Shown piece after piece: positions 33,300-42,274 of a stretch of 64,000 bases of DNA. Position numbers and translations under genes: made by a program. How positions within the stretch are numbered: position 1 is the stretch's first letter; each line of letters starts with the position of its first letter. Source of the DNA: Pelagisphaera sp964404745. GTDB lineage: Bacteria > Verrucomicrobiota > Verrucomicrobiia > Opitutales > Opitutaceae. The stretch covers positions 1 through 64,000 of the forward strand of contig CAYOLG010000027.1 in assembly GCA_964404745.1 (NCBI GenBank). The letters are read 5' to 3'. The notes beneath the pieces were generated by a model, which searched no databases, was not told the DNA's origin, and saw only the letters and a list, made by a program, of their open reading frames with translations.

Positions 33300-33988
33300 G
33301 CGCCCACGCCTCCAATACCGGCCAATCCGGCTTGGTTCAGTTCCGAGAGTTCCAGCGTCCTCTCAAATTTTTCATCCATACCCGAATCATGGCTAACCAG
33401 AATCAAAGCGGCTCCATTTTCGCGGCAAAGCGACTGGATGAGATCCAGGGATAGTTTCGCATTCGTTGGATCCAGATTTCCCGTTGGCTCATCCGCAAGG
33501 ACAAGCTTGGGGCGATTGGATAGAGCCCGGGCCACGGCGACCCGCTGCTTTTGTCCCTGCGATAGCTGCTCAGGCGTGTAGTTGTGGCGATTTCCTAGCC
33601 CTACACGATCCAGCAAATTTTTTGCATAGGAGCGATCTACGCCGGAACCAAAACTCATTCCCAACTCCACGTTTTCCAGGCTGGTGTAGCCGTTTAATAG
33701 ATTGAAATTCTGGAATACGTAGCCCAGCGAGCGAGCTCTGTGAGCATCCCGAGCAGATTCCGACAGGTCGCAGATGTTTTCCCCACTGAGAGTGATTTCT
33801 CCTTCGTCAGCCACTACGATTCCCGCAATTAAGTTGAGCAATGTCGACTTGCCCGAACCGCTTTCCCCTTTCAGCAATATTTGCTCGCCTGGCTCGACTA
33901 GTAGGGAGGGAATGCGAACCACATCCACTAGGGCGCCCGAATCGCTCGGATACCGTTTAACAAGACCCTTGATGGAAAGTAATGACAT
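33296..33988 (-). CDS. ABC transporter ATP-binding protein, LolD/MacB-type
   Basis: The ATG at 33988 (MSLLSIKGLVKRYPSDS) is preferred over a TTG at 34000. The 230-aa ATPase has LLKGESGSGKSTLLNLIAG (Walker A), YVFQNFNLLNGYTSLENVEL (Q-loop), LSQGQKQRVAVARAL (signature), LVLADEPTGNLD (Walker B) and VSHD (H-loop). It pairs with the FtsX-like permease through a 4-bp overlap. First gene of the cluster ATPase-permease-His-rich-DUF3299, which reads toward the cyclophilin gene. Confidence 0.92.
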   Translation of the reverse strand: MSLLSIKGLVKRYPSDSGALVDVVRIPSLLVEPGEQILLKGESGSGKSTLLNLIAGIVVADEGEITLSGENICDLSESARDAHRARSLGYVFQNFNLLNGYTSLENVELGMSFGSGVDRSYAKNLLDRVGLGNRHNYTPEQLSQGQKQRVAVARALSNRPKLVLADEPTGNLDPTNAKLSLDLIQSLCRENGAALILVSHDSGMDEKFERTLELSELNQAGLAGIGGVGA

Positions 33989-34103
33989 GGCTGCTTCCAA
34001 AGAAACGAACTACGACGCTGACCAAATCGGACCCGCTTTCAAGCTTGTACGGCCTGAAACGCAGTGAAATCGACTTTCCGAACAAACCGTACACATTGAT
34101 AAC

Positions 34104-34292
34104 ATGAGGCGAAAATCGATTCCTAGCGCTGCGGTCCCGTTAACCAAAGACATTCCGCCACGGCGAAAACGGCTAACATACTGCCTACGTTGCCGAGCTC
34201 CCATTCCGCTAAGTTCGAATTTTCCCGAGTATTGCAACGATTGCTATTCGATCTACGGCTCCTGCTGCTCCGAATTCGAAGGCGACAACTAA
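34104..34292 (+). CDS. Small zinc-ribbon protein
   Basis: The 62-aa frame starts with an ATG at 34104 and has an N-terminal basic/proline part (PPRRKRLTY), then CLRC (27-30) and CNDC (45-48), 14 residues apart, plus a CC pair near 54. The four-Cys arrangement is a zinc ribbon. It diverges from the ABC ATPase gene across 115 bp and is followed after 13 bp by a thioredoxin-family frame. It could be a zinc sensor or a small RNA/DNA-binding protein; too short for certainty, but the clustered cysteines and the start context argue for a real gene. Confidence 0.55.
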   Translation: MRRKSIPSAAVPLTKDIPPRRKRLTYCLRCRAPIPLSSNFPEYCNDCYSIYGSCCSEFEGDN

Positions 34293-34305
34293 AACCGCCA
34301 TCGCC

Positions 34306-34751
34306 ATGAAGAAGCCGCTTTCCAAAGCTCTAAAATCTGTAGTTCTCATCGCGCCCTAGCCGGGATGGCTTAATATGGAAATCTCAAGTACCAATCGCAC
34401 CTCGGGCAAAAAGCCATCGAGTCGACGAGTCTGGCTGTTCTAGCCTTAGATGAAGCCCTGGCCCATTCGGAAACGTCCGGTAAACCCATTCTGGCCAATC
34501 TATCCGCTATCTGGTGCCCTTCCTGTCGCCGATTGGATTCCAGAGCGCTTTCTAATAAGATCGTCGTTGAGAAGATTCAGAGCGACTATCATTACGAGCG
34601 GGTCGAATACGATTCCAGCGAAGGAGAAGCCTTTATGGAGCGGTACCAGCTGAGTGGTTTTCCCGATCTGATCGTTCTTGACCAAAATGGGGAGGAGATC
34701 GAACGTTTGCCCCGGTCGTTTTCACCGGAGACATTGTTGGGCTCGCTCTAG
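34306..34751 (+). pseudogene. Thioredoxin-family protein, frameshifted and interrupted
   Basis: The frame that ends at 34751 contains ILANLSAIWCPSCRRL (34488-34535), a thioredoxin CxxC active site, then VEKIQSDYHYERVEYD and LSGFPDLIVLDQNGEEIERL with the cis-Pro. It has no ATG, GTG or TTG before the CxxC and is preceded by a TAA at 34371. In a different frame, ATG at 34306 opens a signal-like MKKPLSKALKSVVLIA that ends in TAG; shifting one base at about 34351 continues it as ALAGMA up to that TAA. So the gene carries one frameshift and one stop, unless these are assembly errors. The product would have been an exported DsbD/TlpA-like thiol reductase. Confidence 0.6.
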
Positions 34752-34976
34752 AGCCAGGCCCGTCCCCATCAATGAAGGGGCGCAGAAAAAAGCGATGCGG
34801 GCAGGAAAGCCTCGTTGGGCCCTTCGGATAGATTGCCGGCGCCATCCAAAAAGATTGCCTTGTTGCTAGGCATCCGGCATCGTCGCACGAGACAAAAATG
34901 AGCTTTCGTGATCTAGCCCGCGGAATCCGCATCTCTCCTGGCAAATTCAATATTCGCGTCAGCCAACCATTCAGCC

Positions 34977-36167
34977 ATGCGTTTCCGGTCCTTTCGCAAA
35001 ATTATCCTTTGCGCCACTCTGACGGTCCCCGCCCTGCCGGACTTCGAGCCCTTTCCTCCTACTCCGGAAGGGCAAAAATATTCTAATGAGGTAGCTTTCC
35101 AGGCCCTCTCCAATTATACTGACATTGCTTGGGCCATGTACGCGGACGCGGTGCGCGACGCGGTGAGATTCAATATGGCGGTATACCATTTTCGCAAAGA
35201 TCCCGGTCCCGAAACCTTTGAGAATGCCAAAGGCCTTTGGATAGAGGCCCGCAAAACCTACGGGAAAACCGAGTGCTTTCGTTTTTCAGAAACCCCTATT
35301 GACGAGCTTGGATTAGAAATTCTCATAAATGCCTGGCCCCTCGACGAGAGCTACATCGACTACACTCGCGATGACCCAGATTCGGGAATTATCAATCAAC
35401 CTGAGCTCCACCCGAAAATTAATAGCGTGTATCTCCCAAGGCTAAACGAAAAGGGGGGCGAGGCTAACGTCGCAACTGGTTGGCACGCTATCGAGTTCTT
35501 GCTTTGGGGACAGGATTTCAATCCCGAAGGCCCAGGGGACCGCCCGTGGACTGACTTCACGACAGCTAAAAACGCCGACCGGCGGATGACTTATCTCGTT
35601 ACCGCCACCGAAGTGCTGCGCAGCCATCTCGTGACCGTATCCGAAGAGTGGAACCCCGCCAATTATGATGGCGGCTCCGGCGAGTTCTTCATTCGACGAC
35701 CTTCTCGAATCATTCGCTCTGTCATGACCGGCATTGCTTCTATGGCAGGTCGGGAAATCGCCAGCGAACGATTGGCAGCAGCCATTCGGAGCGGTTCCCA
35801 AGAGGATGAGCACTCCTGCTTTAGCGACACCACCCATAACGATCTCGTCGCCAACATGGAGGGTCTCGAATCCATCCTGTTTGGACACTTCACCAGCAAG
35901 TCTGGAAAGGTCGTCATCGACGGCAGAGGGATCATGGACATCATCGCCTCTGCCGACAGTGAACTCGCCAATCGGATGGAAACGCAGTTCAAGACTGCTA
36001 AGATGCATATAGAAGCCATTCCCAAACCCTTCGATCAGGTGATTATAGCTCCGGCTGACTCCGAAGGACGCAAGACCATCAACCAAGCGATCAGCGCCTT
36101 GTGGGAGTTCGTCTACTCCATGTCTGACGCCGAAGAGTTCATGGAATTGAACACCCGGTATCGATGA
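34977..36167 (+). CDS. Imelysin family protein (iron-regulated, M75 peptidase-like)
   Basis: The 396-aa protein has a signal peptide (MRFRSFRKIILCATLTVPAL), then the imelysin bihelical fold. Key motif GWHAIEFLLWGQDFN (about residues 166-180) is the conserved GxHxxE region, and RPWTDF follows. Imelysins bind heme or metal at the cell surface and are usually Fur-regulated. Its stop overlaps the ATG of the di-heme gene (ATGA at 36164), as in the ICMP-DHOR clusters of other bacteria. The start at 34977 is the first ATG in frame. A Fur box was not recognisable in the 225-bp upstream gap. Confidence 0.9.
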   Translation: MRFRSFRKIILCATLTVPALPDFEPFPPTPEGQKYSNEVAFQALSNYTDIAWAMYADAVRDAVRFNMAVYHFRKDPGPETFENAKGLWIEARKTYGKTECFRFSETPIDELGLEILINAWPLDESYIDYTRDDPDSGIINQPELHPKINSVYLPRLNEKGGEANVATGWHAIEFLLWGQDFNPEGPGDRPWTDFTTAKNADRRMTYLVTATEVLRSHLVTVSEEWNPANYDGGSGEFFIRRPSRIIRSVMTGIASMAGREIASERLAAAIRSGSQEDEHSCFSDTTHNDLVANMEGLESILFGHFTSKSGKVVIDGRGIMDIIASADSELANRMETQFKTAKMHIEAIPKPFDQVIIAPADSEGRKTINQAISALWEFVYSMSDAEEFMELNTRYR

Positions 36168-37522
36168 TCCACAGACCCATCCTCTGGGGGGCGCTTGTTT
36201 CCATGCTGGGCTTAGCTCGGGCGGATTACCAGCTACCCGGCGGAGATACCACGGTCTTCGATGCCTCCCGCGAGGCCTTTGCCCAACCCATTGAGAATCT
36301 CAGCCCTAAAGACTTCGCCCGATTCTTTTCCGGAGACACTCTCTTCAATACCAACTGGGTCAACGCATCATCAGTTGTCGATGGGCGAGACGGGCTTGGA
36401 CCTTTATTTAATACGCGTTCTTGCTCGTCCTGCCACTTCAAGGATGGCCGTGGACAGCCACCCAAGCCAAACGAAATACCCGACGGCTTTCTGGTCCGCA
36501 TCAGCTTGCCCGGTAACGGCCTAAAGGGAGGCCCCCACCCGCATCCGGTCTATGGGAATCAAATCAGCGTGCGAGCCCTTCCCAAGGCCAAACCTGAAGC
36601 CCGTGTCTCTCTAGAATACGAGCCTGTCAACGGACACTACCCCGACGGAACTTCCTACAGCTTGCTGAAACCGGCCATAAGCATAGCCGACTGGGCCTAC
36701 GGTGAACCCGGCAATCTTCTCCAGTCCGCTCGCGTGGCTTCTGCCGTGTACGGATTGGGTTTGCTAGATGCCATATCCGAAGAATCTCTCATCGCTCTCT
36801 CGGATCCTGAAGATAGGGATGGCGACGGCATTTCAGGTCGGCCCAACCGCGTATGGAGTCCGAGTCGGCAAACGTATTCTATTGGAAAATATGGTTGGAA
36901 GGCCAATAAGGCCACCCTACTCGACCAGACCGCAGGAGCGTTTCAAGGAGACATCGGCATCACTTCGCCCCTATTCCCTAATGAAAGTCATTCGCTCAGC
37001 CACTTGGATCCGCGCGAGTTTCCCAGCGGCGGAAGTCCAGAGATCGAAAAGCGCGATTTGGATGACGTAGTTTTCTATCTGAAAACGCTAGCTCCTCCCG
37101 CTTCCCGTTTCGCCGCCGACGAGATTTACCGCTCAGGCAAAGCCCTGTTCGAAGCTGCCAAATGCTCTAGCTGCCACACGCCGCAGTTTCAGACTCGAGA
37201 TGATTATTCCATCCCAGCCCTAACCGGACAAACGATCTATCCTTATACGGATCTCCTGCTGCATGACATGGGAGAGGGGTTGGCGGACCATCGACCGGAT
37301 TTTCAGGCGACGGGAACGGAATGGCGAACACCACCCCTGTGGGGGATCGGCCTTTTTCCCACTGTGAACGGACACTCGCGATTGCTCCATGATGGCCGAG
37401 CCAGGAATATCGAAGAGGCCATTCTCTGGCACTCCGGAGAAGCCGAATCGAGTAAACAGGCTTTCATGAAATTGCCGAGAGAGCAACGGCTAGAACTGAT
37501 TGAATTCGTTCGTTCTTTGTAA
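36164..37522 (+). CDS. Di-heme oxidoreductase, DHOR/DUF1111 family
   Basis: The 452-aa protein has a signal peptide (MIHRPILWGALVSMLGLARA) and two c-type heme motifs: RSCSSCHFKDGRG near 85 and AKCSSCHTPQF near 330. DGRDGLGPLFN before the first, DPEDRDGDGISGRPN near 225 (calcium-like loop), and LLHDGRARNIEEAILWH near 410 are diagnostic for the DHOR (COG3488) family, the usual partner of imelysin. It probably oxidises or reduces metal complexes in the periplasm. It is co-translated with the imelysin gene and is the end of this short operon. Confidence 0.92.
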   Translation: MIHRPILWGALVSMLGLARADYQLPGGDTTVFDASREAFAQPIENLSPKDFARFFSGDTLFNTNWVNASSVVDGRDGLGPLFNTRSCSSCHFKDGRGQPPKPNEIPDGFLVRISLPGNGLKGGPHPHPVYGNQISVRALPKAKPEARVSLEYEPVNGHYPDGTSYSLLKPAISIADWAYGEPGNLLQSARVASAVYGLGLLDAISEESLIALSDPEDRDGDGISGRPNRVWSPSRQTYSIGKYGWKANKATLLDQTAGAFQGDIGITSPLFPNESHSLSHLDPREFPSGGSPEIEKRDLDDVVFYLKTLAPPASRFAADEIYRSGKALFEAAKCSSCHTPQFQTRDDYSIPALTGQTIYPYTDLLLHDMGEGLADHRPDFQATGTEWRTPPLWGIGLFPTVNGHSRLLHDGRARNIEEAILWHSGEAESSKQAFMKLPREQRLELIEFVRSL

Positions 37523-37545
37523 CCTACTCGTGACTACGGAGAAAA

Positions 37546-37809
37546 TTATTCCCCGCTGCCGTCGTCTATAACTTCTACGTTCAACGATTCAAGCAGCGCA
37601 ATGGCATCCCCTAGGGCGCGGACCCCAAAGCTTAATTTCAAAGCCTCCCTGGGCACGTCGACAACCACGCTAAACTCTTCGCTGCCCGATGAGCTAGCCA
37701 TACAGGCTGACTGAGAAAGTAGCGGCCGGTTCTGCAAATCGTCCAAATTCGCCCAAAGATCGAAGGAGCCTTTTCCTTCCAAGATCTCGATATTAGCTCT
37801 GATTCTCAA
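37546..37809 (-). CDS. Unidentified small open frame, possibly a gene remnant
   Basis: The 87-codon frame (start codon TTG) encodes a beta-like peptide (IRANIEILEGKGSFDLWANLDDL, then FSVVVDVPREALKLSFGVRALGDA) without recognised motifs. The frame is open further upstream for about 27 codons without a better start, and shares the region with the decayed blaR1. It may be a remnant or a short gene with a missed start. Transcribed toward the di-heme gene's 3' end. Confidence 0.3.
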   Translation of the reverse strand: MRIRANIEILEGKGSFDLWANLDDLQNRPLLSQSACMASSSGSEEFSVVVDVPREALKLSFGVRALGDAIALLESLNVEVIDDGSGE

Positions 37810-37883
37810 CTGCGCTCCTGCGTAGTTCGCTGCTTCGAGAATCTGTATCCACTCAGATTGATCCTGCGAAAAAGGAATTTCTC

Positions 37884-38643
37884 TAGCGATTGTACCTCAT
37901 AGCCCAGAGCCTTGAGATCAACTGGAGCTTCATCGCCAAATGGCGCGGCCTAGCAATAAGCTCGATTCTTTCTATCAAACTACCGCTATTGTTGCTGCCC
38001 AGTAGAGGCCAAAGCGCCCATCGGCTCGGAAATGCCTTTTTTGGCGAGCCGATGGGCGCTTAAGCAAAGTGTATCCATAATCTCTTGCCGATCCCGAACA
38101 AAAGCTGTCCACAACTTCCAAATCGCAAGCCTTTTCCATCTCCTTGGTGAACTGGCGAAGGGCTAGCCAAACCACGGGATTGTACCATTGGAGATAGCAC
38201 ACTAGAAGCAGCGAGTGATGTAGAAAAAGATCCCCTCTCCTGTAACGAACGAGCTCGTGCATCAGGACGCATTTCAATTCCCTTTGGGACAACTGCTCGA
38301 CACAATTCCTGGGCAGAATCACTCTTGGGTTGAAAACGCCTGCGATCCCAGGCGACTTAACCTCATCGAAAATTATCAAAGGTACGTTCGCGTATACGCC
38401 ACATCTCTTGATGTCATCTTTAAAACTTCGGTACAGCGGACCGCTTTCGCATCGTTGCGCTTTGCAGAAAAACTTTTGCAGCCGAAGAGTATGGCTCCCC
38501 AATCGCAAGGACATTACCGCTAATCCAGAAAGCCAGAGCGCCATCATAAGCGTCTCCCACGATAGAGAAATCCGAGTTGCCAATACTTTGTCGTCCTCGT
38601 CTCCGAAGATCGGCAATACGGTTTCACCCAATCCTGCATTCAC
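37884..38643 (-). pseudogene. blaR1: blaR1-like M56 peptidase remnant
   Basis: The frame from 38643 to 37975 has M56 features: ISLSWETLMMALWLSGLAVMSLR (membrane helix), SPGIAGVFNPRVILPRNC, and LKCVLMHELVRYRRGDLFLHH, in which the metalloprotease HExxH motif reads HELVR, so one zinc ligand is Arg. After DYGYTLLK the reading frame changes: the homologous continuation KKGISEPMGALAST lies in a second frame and LIERIELIARPRHLAMK in a third, ending at a stop at 37884-37886. The N-terminus is not recognisable in 38644-38878. It lies just downstream of blaI. Lesions may be real decay or assembly error. Confidence 0.6.
38012..38061. repeat. 17-bp perfect inverted repeat inside blaR1 remnant
   Basis: Arms aagcgcccatcggctcg (38012-38028) and cgagccgatgggcgctt (38045-38061) are exact inverted repeats around a 16-nt loop that contains a run of six T. 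It lies exactly where the blaR1 frame breaks. Confidence 0.8.
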
Positions 38644-38878
38644 GAATACCTTACATATTGCTTCCGTCTAGGATAAGGGACGCAGACCTTCGTGGGCATT
38701 GAATATGCTTCCACTGTAGGGTAACGGAATCGGCAACGCGAGTCGCAATATGCGGGCCGCCCAAGCCCAGCATAACAGCCGAGGGCCAATCACCCGTTTG
38801 AGCTAGGGAGTCAAGGCCAGCAAGAATAATGCTAACAAGCCAAAGCGGATGGGTACATCCCGGTATGCCCAGAAAAGA

Positions 38879-39259
38879 TCAGCCATCGGATCGAGCCTTC
38901 TTATCCAGCAATTGCTTCAACTCGTCTATATCGTCTTCCGATAAATCTTCGTTCTCAATGAAATGCAGCATTAGAGGGGCCACCTCGCCCCTGAATACTT
39001 TCTTCAGAAACTGGCTCACTTCCATTCCTCGACACTGCTCCTCGCTCATCAGCGAGCGGTATACATTAGCCCTTCCTACTCTTTCCGATCGGATCACTCC
39101 CTTAGCCTCCAATCGCGTAAGGAAAGTGTTGACCGTTTTTTGCTTCCACTGGTCGTGAGACAGCTGCTTTAAAACTTCTACAGCGGTAAGGGGTTCATGA
39201 TCCCAAACGGCTTTCATCACTTCCCATTCCGAGTCTGATATTCTAGGGGCTTTTATCAT
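38879..39259 (-). CDS. blaI: BlaI/MecI-type transcriptional repressor
   Basis: The 126-aa protein begins MIKAPRISDSEWEVMKAVWD, has the winged-helix motif LTAVEVLKQLSHDQWKQKTVNTFLTRLEAKGVIR and VYRSLMSEEQC, with the C-terminal dimerisation helix SEDDIDELKQLLDKK. Family members repress beta-lactamase or other cell-envelope genes and are cleaved by BlaR1. Its partner downstream is decayed, so this repressor may be constitutive or controlled by another signal. No beta-lactamase gene is present in the window. Confidence 0.93.
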   Translation of the reverse strand: MIKAPRISDSEWEVMKAVWDHEPLTAVEVLKQLSHDQWKQKTVNTFLTRLEAKGVIRSERVGRANVYRSLMSEEQCRGMEVSQFLKKVFRGEVAPLMLHFIENEDLSEDDIDELKQLLDKKARSDG

Positions 39260-39386
39260 GTATAACGGATCCTCCTTAGATGACTACGAATGTAATCAAA
39301 AGTCAAGACGGAAGCCTTCCATCTCAAATTAAGTCTTCTCTAAGGGCTTGGATGTTCCCGATATTTCGGATCAAAGCAGTGGGATT

Positions 39387-40802
39387 CTATCCCTTGAGCT
39401 CATTGACCATAGCCGAAATGGTGGCTTTGGCGTCGCCGTAGATCATTCGGGAGTTATCCATAACGAAGAGCTTGTTCACTAGCCCGGAGAACCCTTTTCC
39501 TTGTCCTCGCTTGAGAATAAATACGGTTTTGGCATTGTGGGCTTCGATGATGGGCATTCCGTAAATTGGGCTGCTTTCATCGTTCGCGGCAGCTGGATTC
39601 ACTACATCATTGGCCCCAATTACGACAGCCACATCCACGGTCGGCATGATGGGGTTGATATTATCCATCTCCACGAGCTGCTCATAGGGAACGTCTGCCT
39701 CTGCCAACAGCACATTCATGTGTCCTGGCATTCTTCCAGCTACGGGGTGAATTGCGAAATTAACCTCGGCTCCATTTTCCTCCAAAAGCTCTGCCAACTC
39801 CTTGACGACGTGCTGGGCCTGGGCGACGGCCATCCCGTATCCAGGAATAAATACAATGGAGCTAGCGGCCTCCATTACGTAGTAAGCGTCCTCTGCGCTA
39901 ATCGCTTTCGGCTCTCGGTCATCATCGTCACCCGTACTTTGGCTTGCCGCTCCAAATCCGCTGAATAGCACGTTCCCGAGCGAGCGATTCATGGCCTTAC
40001 ACATGATCACAGTTAGTATTAGACCGCTCGCTCCAACTAGGCATCCCGCGACAATCAAAACATTGTTTCCGATAACGAATCCGGCGGCAGACGCGGCTAA
40101 ACCGGAGCAGCTATTCAGCAAGGATATGACTACTGGCATATCGCCACCACCAATTGGCATCACTCCCATAATCCCGAATACCAAAGCCAAAGAAACGCCG
40201 ATAACAAATAGCGATGAGGCCGTATCCAGATTCTCGGTCCAAGTAAACACAACCCCTATTCCGAGAATGGCGACAAGCAGTAATATATTCAGAAACTTTT
40301 GTCCGCCGAAAACTAATGCTCGTCCTGAGACCCTCCCTGAGAGCTTTCCATAGGCGTACAGGCTACCCGTAAAAGTCACACCGCCGATAAGCATGGCCAA
40401 GTAGATGACAAAGGAACTGAATTGAGCGGGAGTCCCCATTTGCCCCGTATAAAGCTGCCAGCCCAGCGATTCGATCTTTTCGAGCTCAGCCCAGGCAACC
40501 AGCAGACTCGCGAGGCCGCCAAATCCATTGAATAGAGCTACGAGCTCCGGCATAGATGTCATTTTAACGAATCGGGCAGCGATACCGCCTATCAATGCGC
40601 CAATGATCAAACCGGCCGCGATCCACTTATAGTCCAGAATTTCGCGATCCAGCAAGGTAACAACCACTGCGATGAGCATCCCGATCCCGGATATCATGTT
40701 GCCGCGTCTGGCAGTCTCGGCAGAGCCGAGCATTTTTATGCCGAAGACGAAAAGGGTCGCGGCGATTACGTACGCTAAATTGATGATGCTATCGAATTCC
40801 AT
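39387..40802 (-). CDS. pntB: NAD(P) transhydrogenase subunit beta
   Basis: The 471-aa protein has nine membrane segments (first SIINLAYVIAATLFVFGIKML) followed by the NADP(H)-binding dIII domain from about 300: VIFIPGYGMAVAQAQHVV-like SIVFIPGYGMAVAQAQ near 315, VNFAIHPVAGRMPGHMN near 348 and GANDVVNPAA near 395. It couples proton entry to NADPH formation from NADH. Order pntAA-pntAB-pntB with tight spacing (6 bp to pntAB). Confidence 0.96.
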   Translation of the reverse strand: MEFDSIINLAYVIAATLFVFGIKMLGSAETARRGNMISGIGMLIAVVVTLLDREILDYKWIAAGLIIGALIGGIAARFVKMTSMPELVALFNGFGGLASLLVAWAELEKIESLGWQLYTGQMGTPAQFSSFVIYLAMLIGGVTFTGSLYAYGKLSGRVSGRALVFGGQKFLNILLLVAILGIGVVFTWTENLDTASSLFVIGVSLALVFGIMGVMPIGGGDMPVVISLLNSCSGLAASAAGFVIGNNVLIVAGCLVGASGLILTVIMCKAMNRSLGNVLFSGFGAASQSTGDDDDREPKAISAEDAYYVMEAASSIVFIPGYGMAVAQAQHVVKELAELLEENGAEVNFAIHPVAGRMPGHMNVLLAEADVPYEQLVEMDNINPIMPTVDVAVVIGANDVVNPAAANDESSPIYGMPIIEAHNAKTVFILKRGQGKGFSGLVNKLFVMDNSRMIYGDAKATISAMVNELKG

Positions 40803-40808
40803 GGCGCT

Positions 40809-41093
40809 CTATTTGCCTTTCTTTTTGAACATCAGGAGCATCCGATCCGTCACCAAATAACCGCCTACTACATTTGTCGTAGCGAAGATCAGGGCCAGAA
40901 GGCCAAGAATCATTCCCGCGGTTCCATCTCCATTAGCCCCGGTCGCCACCATCGCCCCGACGATAGTGATGCCCGATATCGCGTTCGACCCCGACATCAA
41001 TGGCGTGTGCAACTGCGACGGCACTTTGGAAATGAGCTCCAAGCCCAAAAAGGCGGCGAGCACGAAAATGAAAAATAAGAGTACTAAATCCAT
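40809..41093 (-). CDS. pntAB: NAD(P) transhydrogenase subunit alpha, membrane part
   Basis: The 94-aa protein has three membrane helices (LVLLFFIFVLAAFLGLELI, ISGITIVGAMVATGAN, TAGMILGLLALIFATTNVVGGYL) and the conserved LHTPLMSGSNAISGI motif. It forms the alpha-chain membrane domain of a split-type transhydrogenase, between the soluble alpha part and the beta subunit. Confidence 0.94.
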   Translation of the reverse strand: MDLVLLFFIFVLAAFLGLELISKVPSQLHTPLMSGSNAISGITIVGAMVATGANGDGTAGMILGLLALIFATTNVVGGYLVTDRMLLMFKKKGK

Positions 41094-41143
41094 AAATTAT
41101 CTATTAGGGGCTGCTGCATCGATTATTCAGAGCTAAACAAGGC

Positions 41144-42274
41144 TCAGCTCTTTTTAAATCTCTCGTGTACAATCGCTCCTCCATGAGTGATGACGCATCC
41201 AGCAAGAATCTCGTCATCCAAGTCGCAATTGATCGTCTTTTGATCTTCGTTCCAAAAATGCTCAATGAAATTGAAGATATTGGCAGAGAACATTTGGCTG
41301 GCATGCACGGCAACCCGATCCTCCAAAGCGCCTATGCCAATTATCTTGGGCCCGTTTTCGATCTGAACTTCCTCGTTCAATTTCGACCCGACAACATTGC
41401 CTCCAGATTCAACAGCCAAATCCACAATAACTGACCCGAACTTCATACCGGCCACCATTTCTTCGGTAACGATTTTCGGGGCGGGCCGCCCAAATAGTTT
41501 CGCCGTGGTGATCACAATGTCGGACTGAGCGCAAATTTTCGCCATACCTTCCTGCTGTTTCTTGATTTGCTCGGGAGTTAGCTCCTTGGCATAGCCTTGA
41601 TCCGTTTGCCCGGTATCGCCCAAATCAATCTTGACGAACTTGGCTCCCAGCGACTTGACCTGCTCTTCAACGACGGGACGCGTATCGAATGCTTCTACTC
41701 TCGCCCCCAATCGCTTCGCCGTAGCGATAGCCTGTAACCCGGCAACACCCACCCCTATAACGAATACCCGCGACGGCGATATCGTTCCAGCTGGAGTCAT
41801 CATCATAGGCAGAATCCGATTCAATCGGTCTGCCCCTTTAATAACCGCGAAATAGCCCGCCAAATTCGCTTGAGAGCTCAGGGCATCCATTTTCTGGGCA
41901 AGCGTCGTTCGGGGAATCATTTCCATGCTTACCGCAGTCACGCCGACAGCAGCCATCGAATCGATTAGCTCCGTTTCATTAAAAGGATCCAAAAAGCTAA
42001 CGTGGAATGCGCCACTCTTTAAGGTCAAAATCTCCTCTTTTGGCGGCTTACGGACGCGAGCTACGAGATCCGCTTTGCCCAACTCTCCGACCCGGTCATC
42101 CGATATAGTGGCTCCAGCTTCCTCGTAGTCGGTATCCAGGAAGTTGCTTTTCAGGCCGGCTCCGCGCTCGACAACGACTGCAACCCCCATCTGAAACAGC
42201 TTTTGAACCGATTCTGGAATGAGGGCCACACGAGTTTCCGTGGCTAACGATTCACAGGGAATGAATACGCGCAT
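41144..42274 (-). CDS. pntAA: NAD(P) transhydrogenase subunit alpha, soluble part
   Basis: The 376-aa protein is the dI domain: ATETRVALIPESVQKLFQMG at the start, RVRKPPKEE near 75, and the NAD-binding Rossmann VFVIGVGVAGLQAIATAKRLGA near 172. The QTDQGYAKELT loop (about 222-232) is a transhydrogenase-specific feature and distinguishes it from alanine dehydrogenase. It is first in the operon; 50 bp separate it from pntAB. Confidence 0.95.
   Translation of the reverse strand: MRVFIPCESLATETRVALIPESVQKLFQMGVAVVVERGAGLKSNFLDTDYEEAGATISDDRVGELGKADLVARVRKPPKEEILTLKSGAFHVSFLDPFNETELIDSMAAVGVTAVSMEMIPRTTLAQKMDALSSQANLAGYFAVIKGADRLNRILPMMMTPAGTISPSRVFVIGVGVAGLQAIATAKRLGARVEAFDTRPVVEEQVKSLGAKFVKIDLGDTGQTDQGYAKELTPEQIKKQQEGMAKICAQSDIVITTAKLFGRPAPKIVTEEMVAGMKFGSVIVDLAVESGGNVVGSKLNEEVQIENGPKIIGIGALEDRVAVHASQMFSANIFNFIEHFWNEDQKTINCDLDDEILAGCVITHGGAIVHERFKKS

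Noticed and set aside
33989..34103. Zur box between the ABC ATPase and zinc-ribbon genes
   Set aside because: Only a half-site-like gataacat is visible near 34096; no palindrome of the right length.
38644..38878. N-terminal part of blaR1
   Set aside because: A frame THPLWLVSIILAGLDSLAQ is open here but resembles no known BlaR1 start closely enough and ends in a stop before the M56 part.
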